This document shows, piece after piece, positions 34,014-42,614 of a stretch of 64,000 nt of DNA (position 1 is the stretch's first letter; each line of letters starts with the position of its first letter). Both the position numbers and the translations under genes were made by a program. The notes under the pieces are model-generated. The model made no database searches and was not told the origin of the DNA. It saw nothing but the letters and a program-made list of their open reading frames with translations. Origin of the DNA: Gammaproteobacteria bacterium (GTDB lineage Bacteria > Pseudomonadota > Gammaproteobacteria > Burkholderiales > Gallionellaceae); NCBI GenBank assembly GCA_018814405.1, contig JAHIZO010000006.1:62001-126000 (forward strand), given 5' to 3'.

Positions 34014-34218
34014 GAAGGTCTGATTAAGTCCGAAAGCCATGGTTCGATACATTTTCCGTTCGTCCCGATAACCAGCCACTTGCCAGCTTGCTGGCTTAGT
34101 GGATTGGCTAGTAGTTTCATCAGTGCCGCGCTTGCGCGGTGTATCGAGGGAGCGAACAGAAAACGAGCTTGCGAGTTTCGCTTAAAGACTCACCACGAAC
34201 GGACTTAATCAGACCTTC
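34014..34218. repeat. 205-bp element with 19-bp terminal inverted repeats
   Basis: The ends are GAAGGTCTGATTAAGTCCG (34014-34032) and its exact reverse complement (34200-34218). Inside are further inverted repeats: TTTTCCGTTCGTCCCGATA against an imperfect copy near 34142-34163, a hairpin CCACTTGCCAGC/GCTGGCTTAGTGG and CCGCGC-TT-GCGCGG. It has no coding potential and looks like a nonautonomous MITE or nested REP-type repeat. No target-site duplication was evident. Confidence 0.65.
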
Positions 34219-34239
34219 CGGAAATGCGTTTTAGCCAAG

Positions 34240-34275
34240 TTCGAGCATCACCCGCGCAAGCAGGTGATGCTCGAA
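34240..34275. terminator. Hairpin between the convergent octaheme operon and tlpA-like gene
   Basis: TTCGAGCATCACC, ten-base loop, GGTGATGCTCGAA: a perfect 13-bp stem directly after the stop of the minus-strand thioredoxin gene. Flanking CCGGAAATG/CATTTTCCGG extends the symmetry. The T tracts are weak on both strands, so termination is likely but not certain. Confidence 0.55.
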
Positions 34276-35130
34276 TCATTTTCCGGAACGCTTCGCCACA
34301 TCACGCAGCAAAGGCAGATAGTCCATCCACTGCGTGAGCGGGCCGTGGTTGGCGAACACCACGATGCCATGCTTATCCAGCACATAGGTGGTGGGGAAAA
34401 CGGGCGCGATGAAACGGTCATGCACAGTCTTGCCGTTTGCAAGCGAAAAAGTATCAGAATGAGAATCCTGCGCGCCCGAATCATAGAAAGACATGCGCAG
34501 TTTTTGCTGCTGCAACCAGCGCCGCGCAACCGGATAACTTTCCCGTACTTGCAGCATCACCAGACGGATGTCGGCAGATTTGTCCAGCGCGCGCTGCAGC
34601 CGCTGCAACTCGGGCATCTCGTGCCGACACGGCGGACACCATGACCCCCACAGATGCACCACCACCACCTTGCCGCGCAATGCACCCAGACTCAGCTTCT
34701 TGCCCGACGCATCACTGAAAGCCAGATCGAAGAAGCGCTGCCCAAGCGCATTGCCGACCTGCGCACGATCAGCTGCCTCACGATCCAGATACGGTCCCCA
34801 CAAGCGCGACCATGCCAGCGCATCGAACACCACCTTGTCATCCACCGCATACAGCAGACAGGCGCGACCGCTGTCGTTCTCGCAAAGCTGCAACGCATCC
34901 TCGGCGACTGCGTCCGCCGCACGCCCCTCACCCATCCAGAACCAGGTACCGCCCGGCGCGATAGCAAAAGCGCGATGCTTCTCCGCCGCCAAAAACGCGC
35001 GATACCCATCCTGCCCCGCCCGATCAAGATGCGGGATCGCCTCAGCATCCTGCAAACCCGCCGCGATGCTCGACATGGGTAAGAACAGCAACACCAGACA
35101 AATTGCGTAAAGCGATTCAATACGTCTCAC
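34276..35130 (-). CDS. TlpA-like periplasmic thioredoxin-fold protein
   Basis: A 284-residue exported protein with a signal peptide (VRRIESLYAICLVLLFLPMSSIAAG) and a C-terminal thioredoxin domain with the redox motif WCPPC (about residue 164) after HLWGS. The 130-residue region between is not recognised. I start it at GTG 35130, with AGGAG five bases upstream; an ATG at 35178 has no ribosome site. TlpA/ResA-type proteins reduce disulfides during cytochrome c or copper-centre assembly, which would suit the neighbouring cytochrome operon, but it is a separate convergent gene. Confidence 0.85.
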   Translation of the reverse strand: MRRIESLYAICLVLLFLPMSSIAAGLQDAEAIPHLDRAGQDGYRAFLAAEKHRAFAIAPGGTWFWMGEGRAADAVAEDALQLCENDSGRACLLYAVDDKVVFDALAWSRLWGPYLDREAADRAQVGNALGQRFFDLAFSDASGKKLSLGALRGKVVVVHLWGSWCPPCRHEMPELQRLQRALDKSADIRLVMLQVRESYPVARRWLQQQKLRMSFYDSGAQDSHSDTFSLANGKTVHDRFIAPVFPTTYVLDKHGIVVFANHGPLTQWMDYLPLLRDVAKRSGK

Positions 35131-35307
35131 GTTTTCTCCTGACCTACGTTGCAATATGAATAATGACTGCCGGTTCAATCAACCTGAATGTCCCCTCTCA
35201 AGGGAGGAGCGAACTAGGAATCTACAAAATTCGTCTGCACAACTGTCGCTATCTAACCCGATGCGGCCGCTGGCGGAGCCTATTGCTTAGGGAAGTTTAT
35301 TAGGAGG

Positions 35308-35916
35308 CTACTCATTCTCGAATAGTGGCTTGACGAGTATGTTATTGATATGCCCCCATGATGTTTTACGTTGGCTAGTATTGAACGCCTTTACGTTTCG
35401 AGCATGTGATATTTCAGTACCTTTTATCGCGTAAATAATCGTATTGCCGGCGTGACTAATTGTGGTCTTGCCTTTCGATATAACAAGGCTTCCATCCCCC
35501 ATGCTTCCATCGTGGCTAATGGCCACATCGCTGCCGCAAACTATGATGTTATTGCTACTGTGAGCAATATTAAGAATGCCATTTACAATAATGATGGAGT
35601 TGCTTGCAAAAGAAATGTTCGCATCACCTTTCGCCACCACAAGCTGATTATCCGCAAATGCCAAATCTAGCGGTTTGATTTCACGAATGACAGCTTCTGG
35701 TGCAATCTTCCCCAAAGAGTTTTTCGTTTCCTCCGAAATTGTAAGGTTGCTTAGTATGTCAGCCACTCCAACTCTAGCCGCCGAAATGAATTTGCTCTCA
35801 TCGTAAGCATTCGATTGATCATAGAGTTGCAGAATCCTATCCCCTGGATAAGTTGTGCATGCGCTTACGGAAGCGAGAATAAATACTAATGCCATAGTAC
35901 GAAATTCAGTTTTCAC
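35308..35916 (-). CDS. Repeat-containing lipoprotein of unknown function
   Basis: A 202-residue predicted lipoprotein (signal peptide with lipobox SVSAC20). After a helical part (25-80) it has about five repeats of 16 residues with consensus I-S/A-H-x-x-N-x-I-I-x-x-x-G (residues 101-116, 117-132, 133-152, 153-168, 169-178), which suggests a small beta-solenoid. I do not recognise a family. The gene is visibly richer in A/T than its neighbours, which hints at horizontal acquisition. Flanking intergenic stretches (35179-35307 and 35917-36188) hold no gene I can support. Confidence 0.7.
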   Translation of the reverse strand: MKTEFRTMALVFILASVSACTTYPGDRILQLYDQSNAYDESKFISAARVGVADILSNLTISEETKNSLGKIAPEAVIREIKPLDLAFADNQLVVAKGDANISFASNSIIIVNGILNIAHSSNNIIVCGSDVAISHDGSMGDGSLVISKGKTTISHAGNTIIYAIKGTEISHARNVKAFNTSQRKTSWGHINNILVKPLFENE

Positions 35917-36188
35917 TCGCTTCCCTCTGGTTAGTAAATTCTTGTATTTATAAGCACAGAATCGTATTTATTAGTGCGAGCACAGGAAACACTTTGCAGC
36001 GCACATTTTCCCTTTTCCATATCCCAAGTTTCGGGCGCTGCTTTGAAAAATAGCTATTAGTGGTAGTTATGGCCGCTCAGAGTCTGTCAGGCAATCCTAA
36101 TGCGAAGGCAACTCTAAGCTGAGAAGCAAACGATCAAGCACAGCTCAAATTCGCTTGCCTGCGCTACCCACCTCGTACTTTTATTGCA

Positions 36189-37118
36189 TCAACCCAGCAG
36201 ATGCGCCCCGGTCAGTAGTAGCAACATCAACAGCCAGAACACCAGCGTGCGCCATACCAGTCCGATGGCGCTTTGCATGTGTTCGGTGTCGACTTCTTCA
36301 CCGCTGCCCAGGTCGGGACGGTAGACGGGCTGGTCGTCCAGCACGAGGGTTTGGCCGAGTTTGATGCCCAGTGCACCGGCGCCGCTGGCCAGCACGATGC
36401 CTTCGTCCGGTTCGGGCCATTCAGCGGCTTGCGTGCGCCAACTGTAGATGGTGTCTTCGAAATTGCCGACGATGGCGAAGCTGCTGGCAGTTAGGCGTAT
36501 CGGCAACCATTCGAGTATGCGACACATCTGTTGCGCAAAGGTGCCGAAGTCGTTGCCTGCTTCCTGGTCTTTCCAGCGTGCACTGAAGAACGTTGACAGT
36601 CGATACAGCATGGCACCGACCGGCCCCATGCCCAATACCATGAAGATGACGAACCAGACGATGACGCCGAACACGTGACGATGCGAGGCCAGCAGCGCTT
36701 GTTCGATGGTGAGGCGCGCGACTTCCTGCGGATTGAGGTCGTGGCATGATTTGCCTGTCCATTCACTCAACAGGGTGCGTGCCTGATGCAGGTCATTGTC
36801 TTGCAGGGCGAGATTGATATCGGTGAAGTAATGGCTGAACTGGCGGAAACCCATGGTGAGGTAAAGCACCAATACGCTGAAGGCCCAGGCGAACACAGGG
36901 TGCTTGGCGAACAGGATGCTGTACACCGCCCAGATCGTGATGAACGGCAGCAACACGGCCAACAACCATGCGATGCGCCCATGCGAGCGCTCACCCGCAT
37001 CGAAACGGTCTTGGAAATACTGCGCGTAGTCACCCAGCCAGGTGAGCAGATACTTGCGCGATGACAGCGGATGTAGCTGTTCCAGCAGCAGGGCGGCAAT
37101 CAGTGACAGCAGGCTCAT
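36189..37118 (-). CDS. CobD/CbiB-family membrane protein
   Basis: A 309-residue polytopic membrane protein related to CobD/CbiB, the enzyme that attaches aminopropanol to cobyric acid. Conserved features are MGFRQFSHYFTDINLALQDNDLHQARTLL near residue 90-118 and the Glu/Arg-rich loops TIEQALLASHRHVFG. Several betaproteobacteria carry this gene outside any cobalamin cluster, as here, so the function may differ. The ATG at 37118 leaves an eight-base gap after the diguanylate cyclase stop; one at 37151 would overlap it. Confidence 0.75.
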   Translation of the reverse strand: MSLLSLIAALLLEQLHPLSSRKYLLTWLGDYAQYFQDRFDAGERSHGRIAWLLAVLLPFITIWAVYSILFAKHPVFAWAFSVLVLYLTMGFRQFSHYFTDINLALQDNDLHQARTLLSEWTGKSCHDLNPQEVARLTIEQALLASHRHVFGVIVWFVIFMVLGMGPVGAMLYRLSTFFSARWKDQEAGNDFGTFAQQMCRILEWLPIRLTASSFAIVGNFEDTIYSWRTQAAEWPEPDEGIVLASGAGALGIKLGQTLVLDDQPVYRPDLGSGEEVDTEHMQSAIGLVWRTLVFWLLMLLLLTGAHLLG

Positions 37119-37126
37119 ATTCTCAA

Positions 37127-38992
37127 TCAGTAGGTCTTTTCGTCGGTCCACAATTCCGGGGTGAAGCGCACCACGCGGTTACGCCCGGATTCCTTTGCGT
37201 TATACAGCGCGACATCTGCATATTTGACGACCTGCCAGAACGTGTCGCCGTCGGTCGGGAACACCGAGATGCCGATGGAGATGGTCTTCTGCAGGATCGT
37301 GCCAGTCAATTGTATCTTGAGTGCCTCGACGGCGGCACGTATCTTCTCGGCGGCCAGCGCAGCACCTTCGCTGTCGGTGTCCTGCAAGATGATAAGGAAC
37401 TCTTCACCACCATAGCGGATCACCATATCCGAGGTACGTACCGACTGCGTCATCACTTTGGCTATGGCCTTGAGCACGGTATCGCCGGCATCGTGGCCGT
37501 GTGTGTCGTTGACCATTTTGAAGTAGTCGAGGTCGAGCATGAGGATGGACATCTCACTCTTGCGACGCTGCGTGGCGGATACCAGCGTCTCGGTGTACTC
37601 CTCCAGGAAACGACGGTTATGCAGACCGGTCATGGCGTCGCGCAGCGTGGATTCGCGCAGCGTGTCCATCAGCCGTTTGGCCTCCAGCACCGGCGCTGCC
37701 TCGCGCAGGTAGACGCTGAGATAGGGGATGATCTCCTGCATGCGCGCGGTGTCGCTGGTGGCGAACATCAGTTGCAGCACGCCGCCGACCGCGCCCGATT
37801 GCATGATGGGGAAGCACACGTGGTGATATTCACCTCCATCCTGCGGCGGGCGGAAGGCGAAGCAGATGGTAGGCGTTTCGATGGAATCGATGAGGTGGCC
37901 GGTGCGCCGTGCGCGGCAGGTCTCGGAACGCAGCAATATCTGCGGGTCGCACCAGCGGCAGGGGGCGCCGAACTCGCCGTCCACGGTGACCGGCACCATC
38001 AGGTTCTTGTTGGCCTGCACCTCGTACAGCGAGAAGTGGCTAAGGCCGAAACGTTCGCGCACGGCGAGCGCCAGTCGCTGGTAGATCTCGGTCTTGCTCT
38101 CGTCTTCCTCGATGGATTGCTTGAACTGCGCGGCATCGATCAGCCCCTGCACCATCTCCACTGTGGTGTCGAGCAGGTTGCCGTCTTGTTCCGGCGGCTT
38201 GTGCTTGAGCAATTGCGCAATGTCCTGGCGAATCTCGCTCAGCCCTTTGTGCAGGAAGCGCATCAGTTTGTTCACGTCCTGCGCGACCTGGCCGATCTCG
38301 TCGTTGGTGCGCTGCTGGATGTTGGCGTGGAAATCGCCGCGAATGGCATGGCTGACCGCATCCTGTACGTCTTGAGCGGTGGTGATCATCGGTTTGACCA
38401 ATCGGCGCAGTAAGAACAGCATCAGCATCATGAAGAACGCCACGGCCAACACCATGATGGCGGAGACGAACAGCGCGTCGTCCTTCAGGTGACCGATGGA
38501 CATGGTGACCGTCACCGCACCTAACACCGCGCCATCCGCCACGTCATGGCACTGCAGGCAATTGGGCGTGCCGCTGCGCGAGGCGACAAAGGGTATGGTG
38601 CCGCGAAACACAGGTTCGGTCGACTCGTCCAGCACGGCGAAGAACGCTTCACCGTTTTGCAGCACGCGTGTCTCCACATCGTCCGCCGCGTGCTCCCCTT
38701 TCATGCCGGGGCCGAACTGTTGCACCACATTGTCGCCGCGGGTTACGTGCACCGATTGCAAACCGGGCACCTCGCCCAGACGGCGCAACAGCCCCTCGCG
38801 CTGGCCAATGACGCCGTTGATCATGTCTTCGGTCAGGCTGACGCGCACGATCTCGGCTGCGGTACGCACCTGAGATTGTGCCGACATGATGGAGAACTGG
38901 CGGAACGACAGCAGACTGACCACGATCAGTACCGCGATCATTACGGCCGCCAGCGCCAGCGAAGACAAGGTGACTTTCTTGTTGAGATGCAT
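37127..38992 (-). CDS. Heme-c sensor diguanylate cyclase with GAF domain
   Basis: A 621-residue membrane enzyme. Layout: TM1 8-29; periplasmic Tll0287-like domain with heme motif CLQCH (145-149); TM2 174-196; HAMP about 198-250; coiled coil; GAF about 300-430 with a Cys cluster C345, C348, C359; and GGDEF domain with GGEEF (528-532) and RTSD inhibitory site (519-522). It is expected to make c-di-GMP in response to a periplasmic redox or ligand signal, possibly modulated by the GAF. GGGGAGG precedes the ATG. It resembles the enzyme at 17054-18760 in the sensor but has GAF in place of PAS. Confidence 0.9.
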   Translation of the reverse strand: MHLNKKVTLSSLALAAVMIAVLIVVSLLSFRQFSIMSAQSQVRTAAEIVRVSLTEDMINGVIGQREGLLRRLGEVPGLQSVHVTRGDNVVQQFGPGMKGEHAADDVETRVLQNGEAFFAVLDESTEPVFRGTIPFVASRSGTPNCLQCHDVADGAVLGAVTVTMSIGHLKDDALFVSAIMVLAVAFFMMLMLFLLRRLVKPMITTAQDVQDAVSHAIRGDFHANIQQRTNDEIGQVAQDVNKLMRFLHKGLSEIRQDIAQLLKHKPPEQDGNLLDTTVEMVQGLIDAAQFKQSIEEDESKTEIYQRLALAVRERFGLSHFSLYEVQANKNLMVPVTVDGEFGAPCRWCDPQILLRSETCRARRTGHLIDSIETPTICFAFRPPQDGGEYHHVCFPIMQSGAVGGVLQLMFATSDTARMQEIIPYLSVYLREAAPVLEAKRLMDTLRESTLRDAMTGLHNRRFLEEYTETLVSATQRRKSEMSILMLDLDYFKMVNDTHGHDAGDTVLKAIAKVMTQSVRTSDMVIRYGGEEFLIILQDTDSEGAALAAEKIRAAVEALKIQLTGTILQKTISIGISVFPTDGDTFWQVVKYADVALYNAKESGRNRVVRFTPELWTDEKTY

Positions 38993-39070
38993 GCATCCTC
39001 CCCGGATTCAGACTTCGCGCCGGGGTGACGAAAGCCCTATTTTTAGGGAGGATACATCGGATACACCGCG

Positions 39071-39089
39071 CGCAGCAACGAAAGCTGCG
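39071..39089 (-). terminator. Short hairpin after cysN
   Basis: CGCAGC, seven-base loop, GCTGCG lies just downstream of the cysN stop on the minus strand. A second small hairpin, CCCTA-TTTT-TAGGG, is at 39035-39048. Neither has a strong T tract, so termination of the cys operon here is only probable. Confidence 0.35.
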
Positions 39090-39096
39090 GCATCAA

Positions 39097-40350
39097 CTAG
39101 GCGATCATGCCTGCCGCAACCGTGTTGTTGTTCGCTTCGTCGATGACGATGAAGCTGCCGGTCGAGCGGTCGATGTCGTAGCTGTCGAACACCAGCGGCG
39201 ACTGCACATTGATGGCCACGCGTGCGATGTCGTTCATGTTCAACTTTTCGACGGCATGCTGCTCCAGCGTGTTCACGTCCACGCGGTAGTCGAGGCGCGA
39301 GAACAGACACTTGGCACTGCGCGTGGTGTGCTTGACCAGATACTTGCGACTCTTGTCCAGCGGCGCTTCAGCCAACCAGCACAACGTGGCTTCGAATTCC
39401 TTCTCCACCTTGGGCGGATGCGCACTGGTCTTGACGAACATGTCGCCGCGCGAGATGTCGATCTCGTCGTTCAGCGTCAGCGTCACGGATTGCGGCGCAA
39501 AAGCAGTCGCGAGATTACCGTCATAGGTAACGATCTCTTTCACCGTGGTGGTGCGTCCGGATGGCAGGATGGTGATCTCGTCGCCCACGGATATCTCGCC
39601 GCCTTCGATGCGTCCCGCGAAACCACGGAAGTCGTGATGCTCGTTAGTCTGTGGACGGCACACCCATTGCACAGGGAAACGGAAATCGCTGGTGTTCACA
39701 TCATGGTCGATCTCGACCTCTTCCAGAAACTCCAGCAAGGCCGGACCTTTATACCAGTCCAGATTCTCACCGCGATCCACCACCATGTCGCCGTTCAAAG
39801 CAGACAGCGGGATGCAGTGCACGTCGTGCAGATCCAGTTGCGCGGCGAAGGCTTTGTACTCGCTCACGATCTCGTCGAAGCGCGCCTGCGAGTAATCGAC
39901 CATGTCCATCTTGTTCACGGCCAGCACCACGTGCGGCACGTTTAGCAGGCTGGCCAGATAGGAATGGCGCTTGGTCTGCGTCAGCACGCCCTTACGCGCA
40001 TCGATCAGGATGATGGCAAGGTTCGCAGTCGAAGCCGCGGTCACCATGTTGCGCGTGTACTGCTCATGTCCCGGTGTGTCGCCGATGATGAACTTGCGCT
40101 TGGGCGTGGCGAAATAACGATACGCCACGTCGATGGTGATGCCCTGCTCACGCTCAGCTTGCAGACCGTCTGTCAGCAGCGACAGATCGACAGACGCCAT
40201 GCCGCGCTTCTCACTCGTCTTGGAGATTGCCGAGAACTGGTCTTCGAAGATGGACTTCGAATCGTGCAGCAGGCGACCGATCAATGTGCTCTTGCCGTCG
40301 TCCACCGAACCGGCAGTGACGAAACGTAGGAGTTGTGTGTTTGTATCCAT
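39097..40350 (-). CDS. cysN: Sulfate adenylyltransferase subunit 1 (GTPase)
   Basis: Regulatory GTPase half of ATP sulfurylase, which converts sulfate and ATP to adenosine 5'-phosphosulfate (APS). The 417 residues carry the EF-Tu-like G motifs: P-loop GSVDDGKST (15-23), DTPGH, NKMD, and the beta-barrel domains. No C-terminal CysC kinase fusion is present (the fused form is about 630 residues), consistent with direct APS reduction by the neighbouring CysH. It follows cysD with one base between. Confidence 0.96.
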   Translation of the reverse strand: MDTNTQLLRFVTAGSVDDGKSTLIGRLLHDSKSIFEDQFSAISKTSEKRGMASVDLSLLTDGLQAEREQGITIDVAYRYFATPKRKFIIGDTPGHEQYTRNMVTAASTANLAIILIDARKGVLTQTKRHSYLASLLNVPHVVLAVNKMDMVDYSQARFDEIVSEYKAFAAQLDLHDVHCIPLSALNGDMVVDRGENLDWYKGPALLEFLEEVEIDHDVNTSDFRFPVQWVCRPQTNEHHDFRGFAGRIEGGEISVGDEITILPSGRTTTVKEIVTYDGNLATAFAPQSVTLTLNDEIDISRGDMFVKTSAHPPKVEKEFEATLCWLAEAPLDKSRKYLVKHTTRSAKCLFSRLDYRVDVNTLEQHAVEKLNMNDIARVAINVQSPLVFDSYDIDRSTGSFIVIDEANNNTVAAGMIA

Positions 40351-40351
40351 T

Positions 40352-41278
40352 TTAGAAATACCCTTCTTTTTTTCTCAGTTCCATGGAGGCTTCAGACGTC
40401 TGGTCGTCCATACGTGTTGCGCCGCGTTCGGTGATGCGTGTAGTCGCTGTCTCGGCAATGATCTCTTCCACCGTGCTGGCGGTGGATTCCACCGGCGCGG
40501 TACAGGTCATGTCGCCCACGGTGCGGAAGCGCACGGTGGCGACTTCCACTTTTTCGCCAGGTTTGGGCTGCACCAATTCTGATACCGGAATCACGTTTCC
40601 TCCGCGACGGATCACTTCGCGCTCATGTGCGAAGTAGATGTTCGGGATGTGCAGATTCTCGCGGCCGATGTATTCCCAGATATCTGTCTCGGTCCAGTTG
40701 CTGATCGGGAACACTCGGATGTTCTCGCCTGCATTCACGCGGGTGTTGTAGGTGTCCCACAACTCGGGACGCTGGTTCTTCGGATCCCACTGACCGAACT
40801 CGTCACGGAAGGAGAAGATGCGTTCCTTGGCACGCGCCTTTTCTTCGTCGCGGCGTGCACCACCCAGGCAGGCGTCGAAACCGAATTCCTCAATTGTCTC
40901 CAACAGCGTCACCGATTGATACGGGTTGCGCGGCTTGCTCTCATCCTTAATCACGATGGTGCCGCGCTTGATGGAATCTTCCAGCGAACGCACGATCAAT
41001 CGCTCGCCCAGATCGGATGCCAGCTTGTCACGCGTGGCGATCACTTCCGGGAAGTTATGCTCGGTGTCGATGTGCACCAGCGGGAACGGGAACTTGGCCG
41101 GACGGAACGCCTTCTCCGCCAGACGCAGCATCACGATGGAGTCCTTGCCGCCGGAGAACAGCAGCGCGGGATTCTTACATTCCGCCGCGACCTCGCGCAT
41201 GATGTGGATGGATTCGCTCTCCAGTGCGTCCAGATGCGTGAAAGTGTGTTTTGTCATATTTTTCTCTACCAGTTTCAT
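40352..41278 (-). CDS. cysD: Sulfate adenylyltransferase subunit 2
   Basis: Catalytic subunit of ATP sulfurylase. The 308 residues contain the PP-loop [10 protein letters not shown] near residue 41-50 and the family C-terminus [25 protein letters not shown]. An internal ATG at 41257 is also possible, but the ATG at 41278 has AGAGAG upstream and follows cysH after 20 bases. It pairs with CysN. Confidence 0.96.
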   Translation of the reverse strand: MKLVEKNMTKHTFTHLDALESESIHIMREVAAECKNPALLFSGGKDSIVMLRLAEKAFRPAKFPFPLVHIDTEHNFPEVIATRDKLASDLGERLIVRSLEDSIKRGTIVIKDESKPRNPYQSVTLLETIEEFGFDACLGGARRDEEKARAKERIFSFRDEFGQWDPKNQRPELWDTYNTRVNAGENIRVFPISNWTETDIWEYIGRENLHIPNIYFAHEREVIRRGGNVIPVSELVQPKPGEKVEVATVRFRTVGDMTCTAPVESTASTVEEIIAETATTRITERGATRMDDQTSEASMELRKKEGYF

Positions 41279-41298
41279 GATGTCTCTCTAAATTATGA

Positions 41299-42105
41299 TC
41301 AAGCTGTTTCGATCTGTTTTACGCCGGGGCGTGCCGCGATCTCAATGATGCGTGCGCGGCTGGCTTGTAGCGAGGTGCTGCTCACTGCCTGCACGCCTGT
41401 GCCATGCGCCACTTTCGAACCATTACTCACATGCAGCCCGCATTCCTTGTGCTCTGGGTCTTCCCACCACCAGCGACCGGCGCGAATGTCTTCGCCCGGC
41501 GTAACGGAGCGTGTGCATGGTGCGCAACCGAGGCTGGGGTAGAACTGGTCATGCAACTTGTTGTAAGGCACATCGTTCTGACGGATATAAGCCCACACGT
41601 CTTTGTTACTCCATTCCAGCAGCGGGTTGAATTTCTGCAAGCCGTTATCCGCATCAAAGGAGGAAACTTCCAGCGTGCCGCGCGTCACCGCTTGGTCACG
41701 ACGCATGCCGGTGATCCACGCGCCCTTGCCTTTCAGTGCACGGCGCAGTGGCTCCACCTTGCGCACGAAGCAGCAACCTTTGCGATTCTCGACGCTGTCG
41801 TAGAAACCGTTGATGCCATGCTGCGACACGTATGCTTCGACCAGTTCGCTGTTCGGGAAGTAAACGGCGAGCGGCACGTCGTAACGCTGGCGCACTTCCT
41901 GGATCAGGTCGTAGGTCTCTTTCGGCAGACGACCGGTATCCAGACTGAACATCGCGATGTCAGGTGCATGCTTGGCGATGAGGTCGGTCAGCACCATGTC
42001 TTCCGCGCCCAGACTGTTGGCGAACACGACCTGCGTGAACTCACTGGCAGCCCGCTTCAGCACGGCCACGGTGGCATCTATCTTTTGCTGTAAATCACTC
42101 ATCAT
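41299..42105 (-). CDS. cysH: Assimilatory adenylyl-sulfate (APS) reductase
   Basis: Reduces APS to sulfite with thioredoxin. The 268 residues show the Cys pairs typical of the iron-sulfur APS-reductase type: KGCCFVRK (near 112-119) and GCAPCTR (near 196-202), plus the C-terminal nucleophile motif KECGLH (about 225). The PAPS-only form lacks the first two pairs, so this enzyme probably uses APS. It overlaps the DUF934 gene by four bases. Confidence 0.95.
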   Translation of the reverse strand: MMSDLQQKIDATVAVLKRAASEFTQVVFANSLGAEDMVLTDLIAKHAPDIAMFSLDTGRLPKETYDLIQEVRQRYDVPLAVYFPNSELVEAYVSQHGINGFYDSVENRKGCCFVRKVEPLRRALKGKGAWITGMRRDQAVTRGTLEVSSFDADNGLQKFNPLLEWSNKDVWAYIRQNDVPYNKLHDQFYPSLGCAPCTRSVTPGEDIRAGRWWWEDPEHKECGLHVSNGSKVAHGTGVQAVSSTSLQASRARIIEIAARPGVKQIETA

Positions 42106-42614
42106 GCGACTCCTCTTTCAATTCGATTGAACAATGGCGTCGCGACATCCACCGACGCTTGATATTTCACTGAGAACGTATCGAAACCGGATACGCCACG
42201 TTGCAGATCTTGATCCGCGCGCATGGCAAAGCTGTCGAAGCCCATGCGTTTCAGATAGAACAACTGGTCATGCAACACATCGCCCATGGCGCGCAGTTCA
42301 CAGCGATAGCCATATTGCTTGCGCAAGCGATAAGCCAGCGTGTATGCGCGACCGTCTGTGTATTTATGAATATCGATGGCGATCACCGGGAAGCGGTTCA
42401 CGTCATCCGGGATATCCTCTGCACGCTCCAAGCCGCCCAGCCACAGCCCCAGTTCTTTACGCTCGCGCAGTGTTTCCCATTGGCAGTTCCACACAGGTAA
42501 CGGCACGATGTATTCACCTTGCGGGACGACGATGCTGTCTGCCGCATCGCCTTCATGCAGGCGCAGCACTTGCCATGCGTCATTCACCACTTTCTTGTCT
42601 TTGATGATCTTCAT
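42102..42614 (-). CDS. DUF934 protein of the sulfur-assimilation operon
   Basis: A 170-residue DUF934 protein, common beside siroheme sulfite reductase and CysH in betaproteobacteria. Conserved pieces are VPLPVWNCQWETL, FPVIAIDIHKYTDGRAYTLAYRLR and GDVLHDQLFYLKRMGFDSFAMR. Its exact role is unknown; the invariant location suggests support of sulfite reduction. Start ATG 42614 abuts the end of the reductase gene. Confidence 0.85.
   Translation of the reverse strand: MKIIKDKKVVNDAWQVLRLHEGDAADSIVVPQGEYIVPLPVWNCQWETLRERKELGLWLGGLERAEDIPDDVNRFPVIAIDIHKYTDGRAYTLAYRLRKQYGYRCELRAMGDVLHDQLFYLKRMGFDSFAMRADQDLQRGVSGFDTFSVKYQASVDVATPLFNRIERGVA

Noticed and set aside
35917-36188. A/T-rich stretch with two similar GTATTTAT segments upstream of the lipoprotein gene
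   Set aside because: The repeats are short and imperfect and no promoter or RNA could be assigned with confidence.
37061-38413. A 450-codon open frame on the plus strand
   Set aside because: It lies opposite the second diguanylate cyclase gene, whose domains are all recognisable; the frame has no family features.
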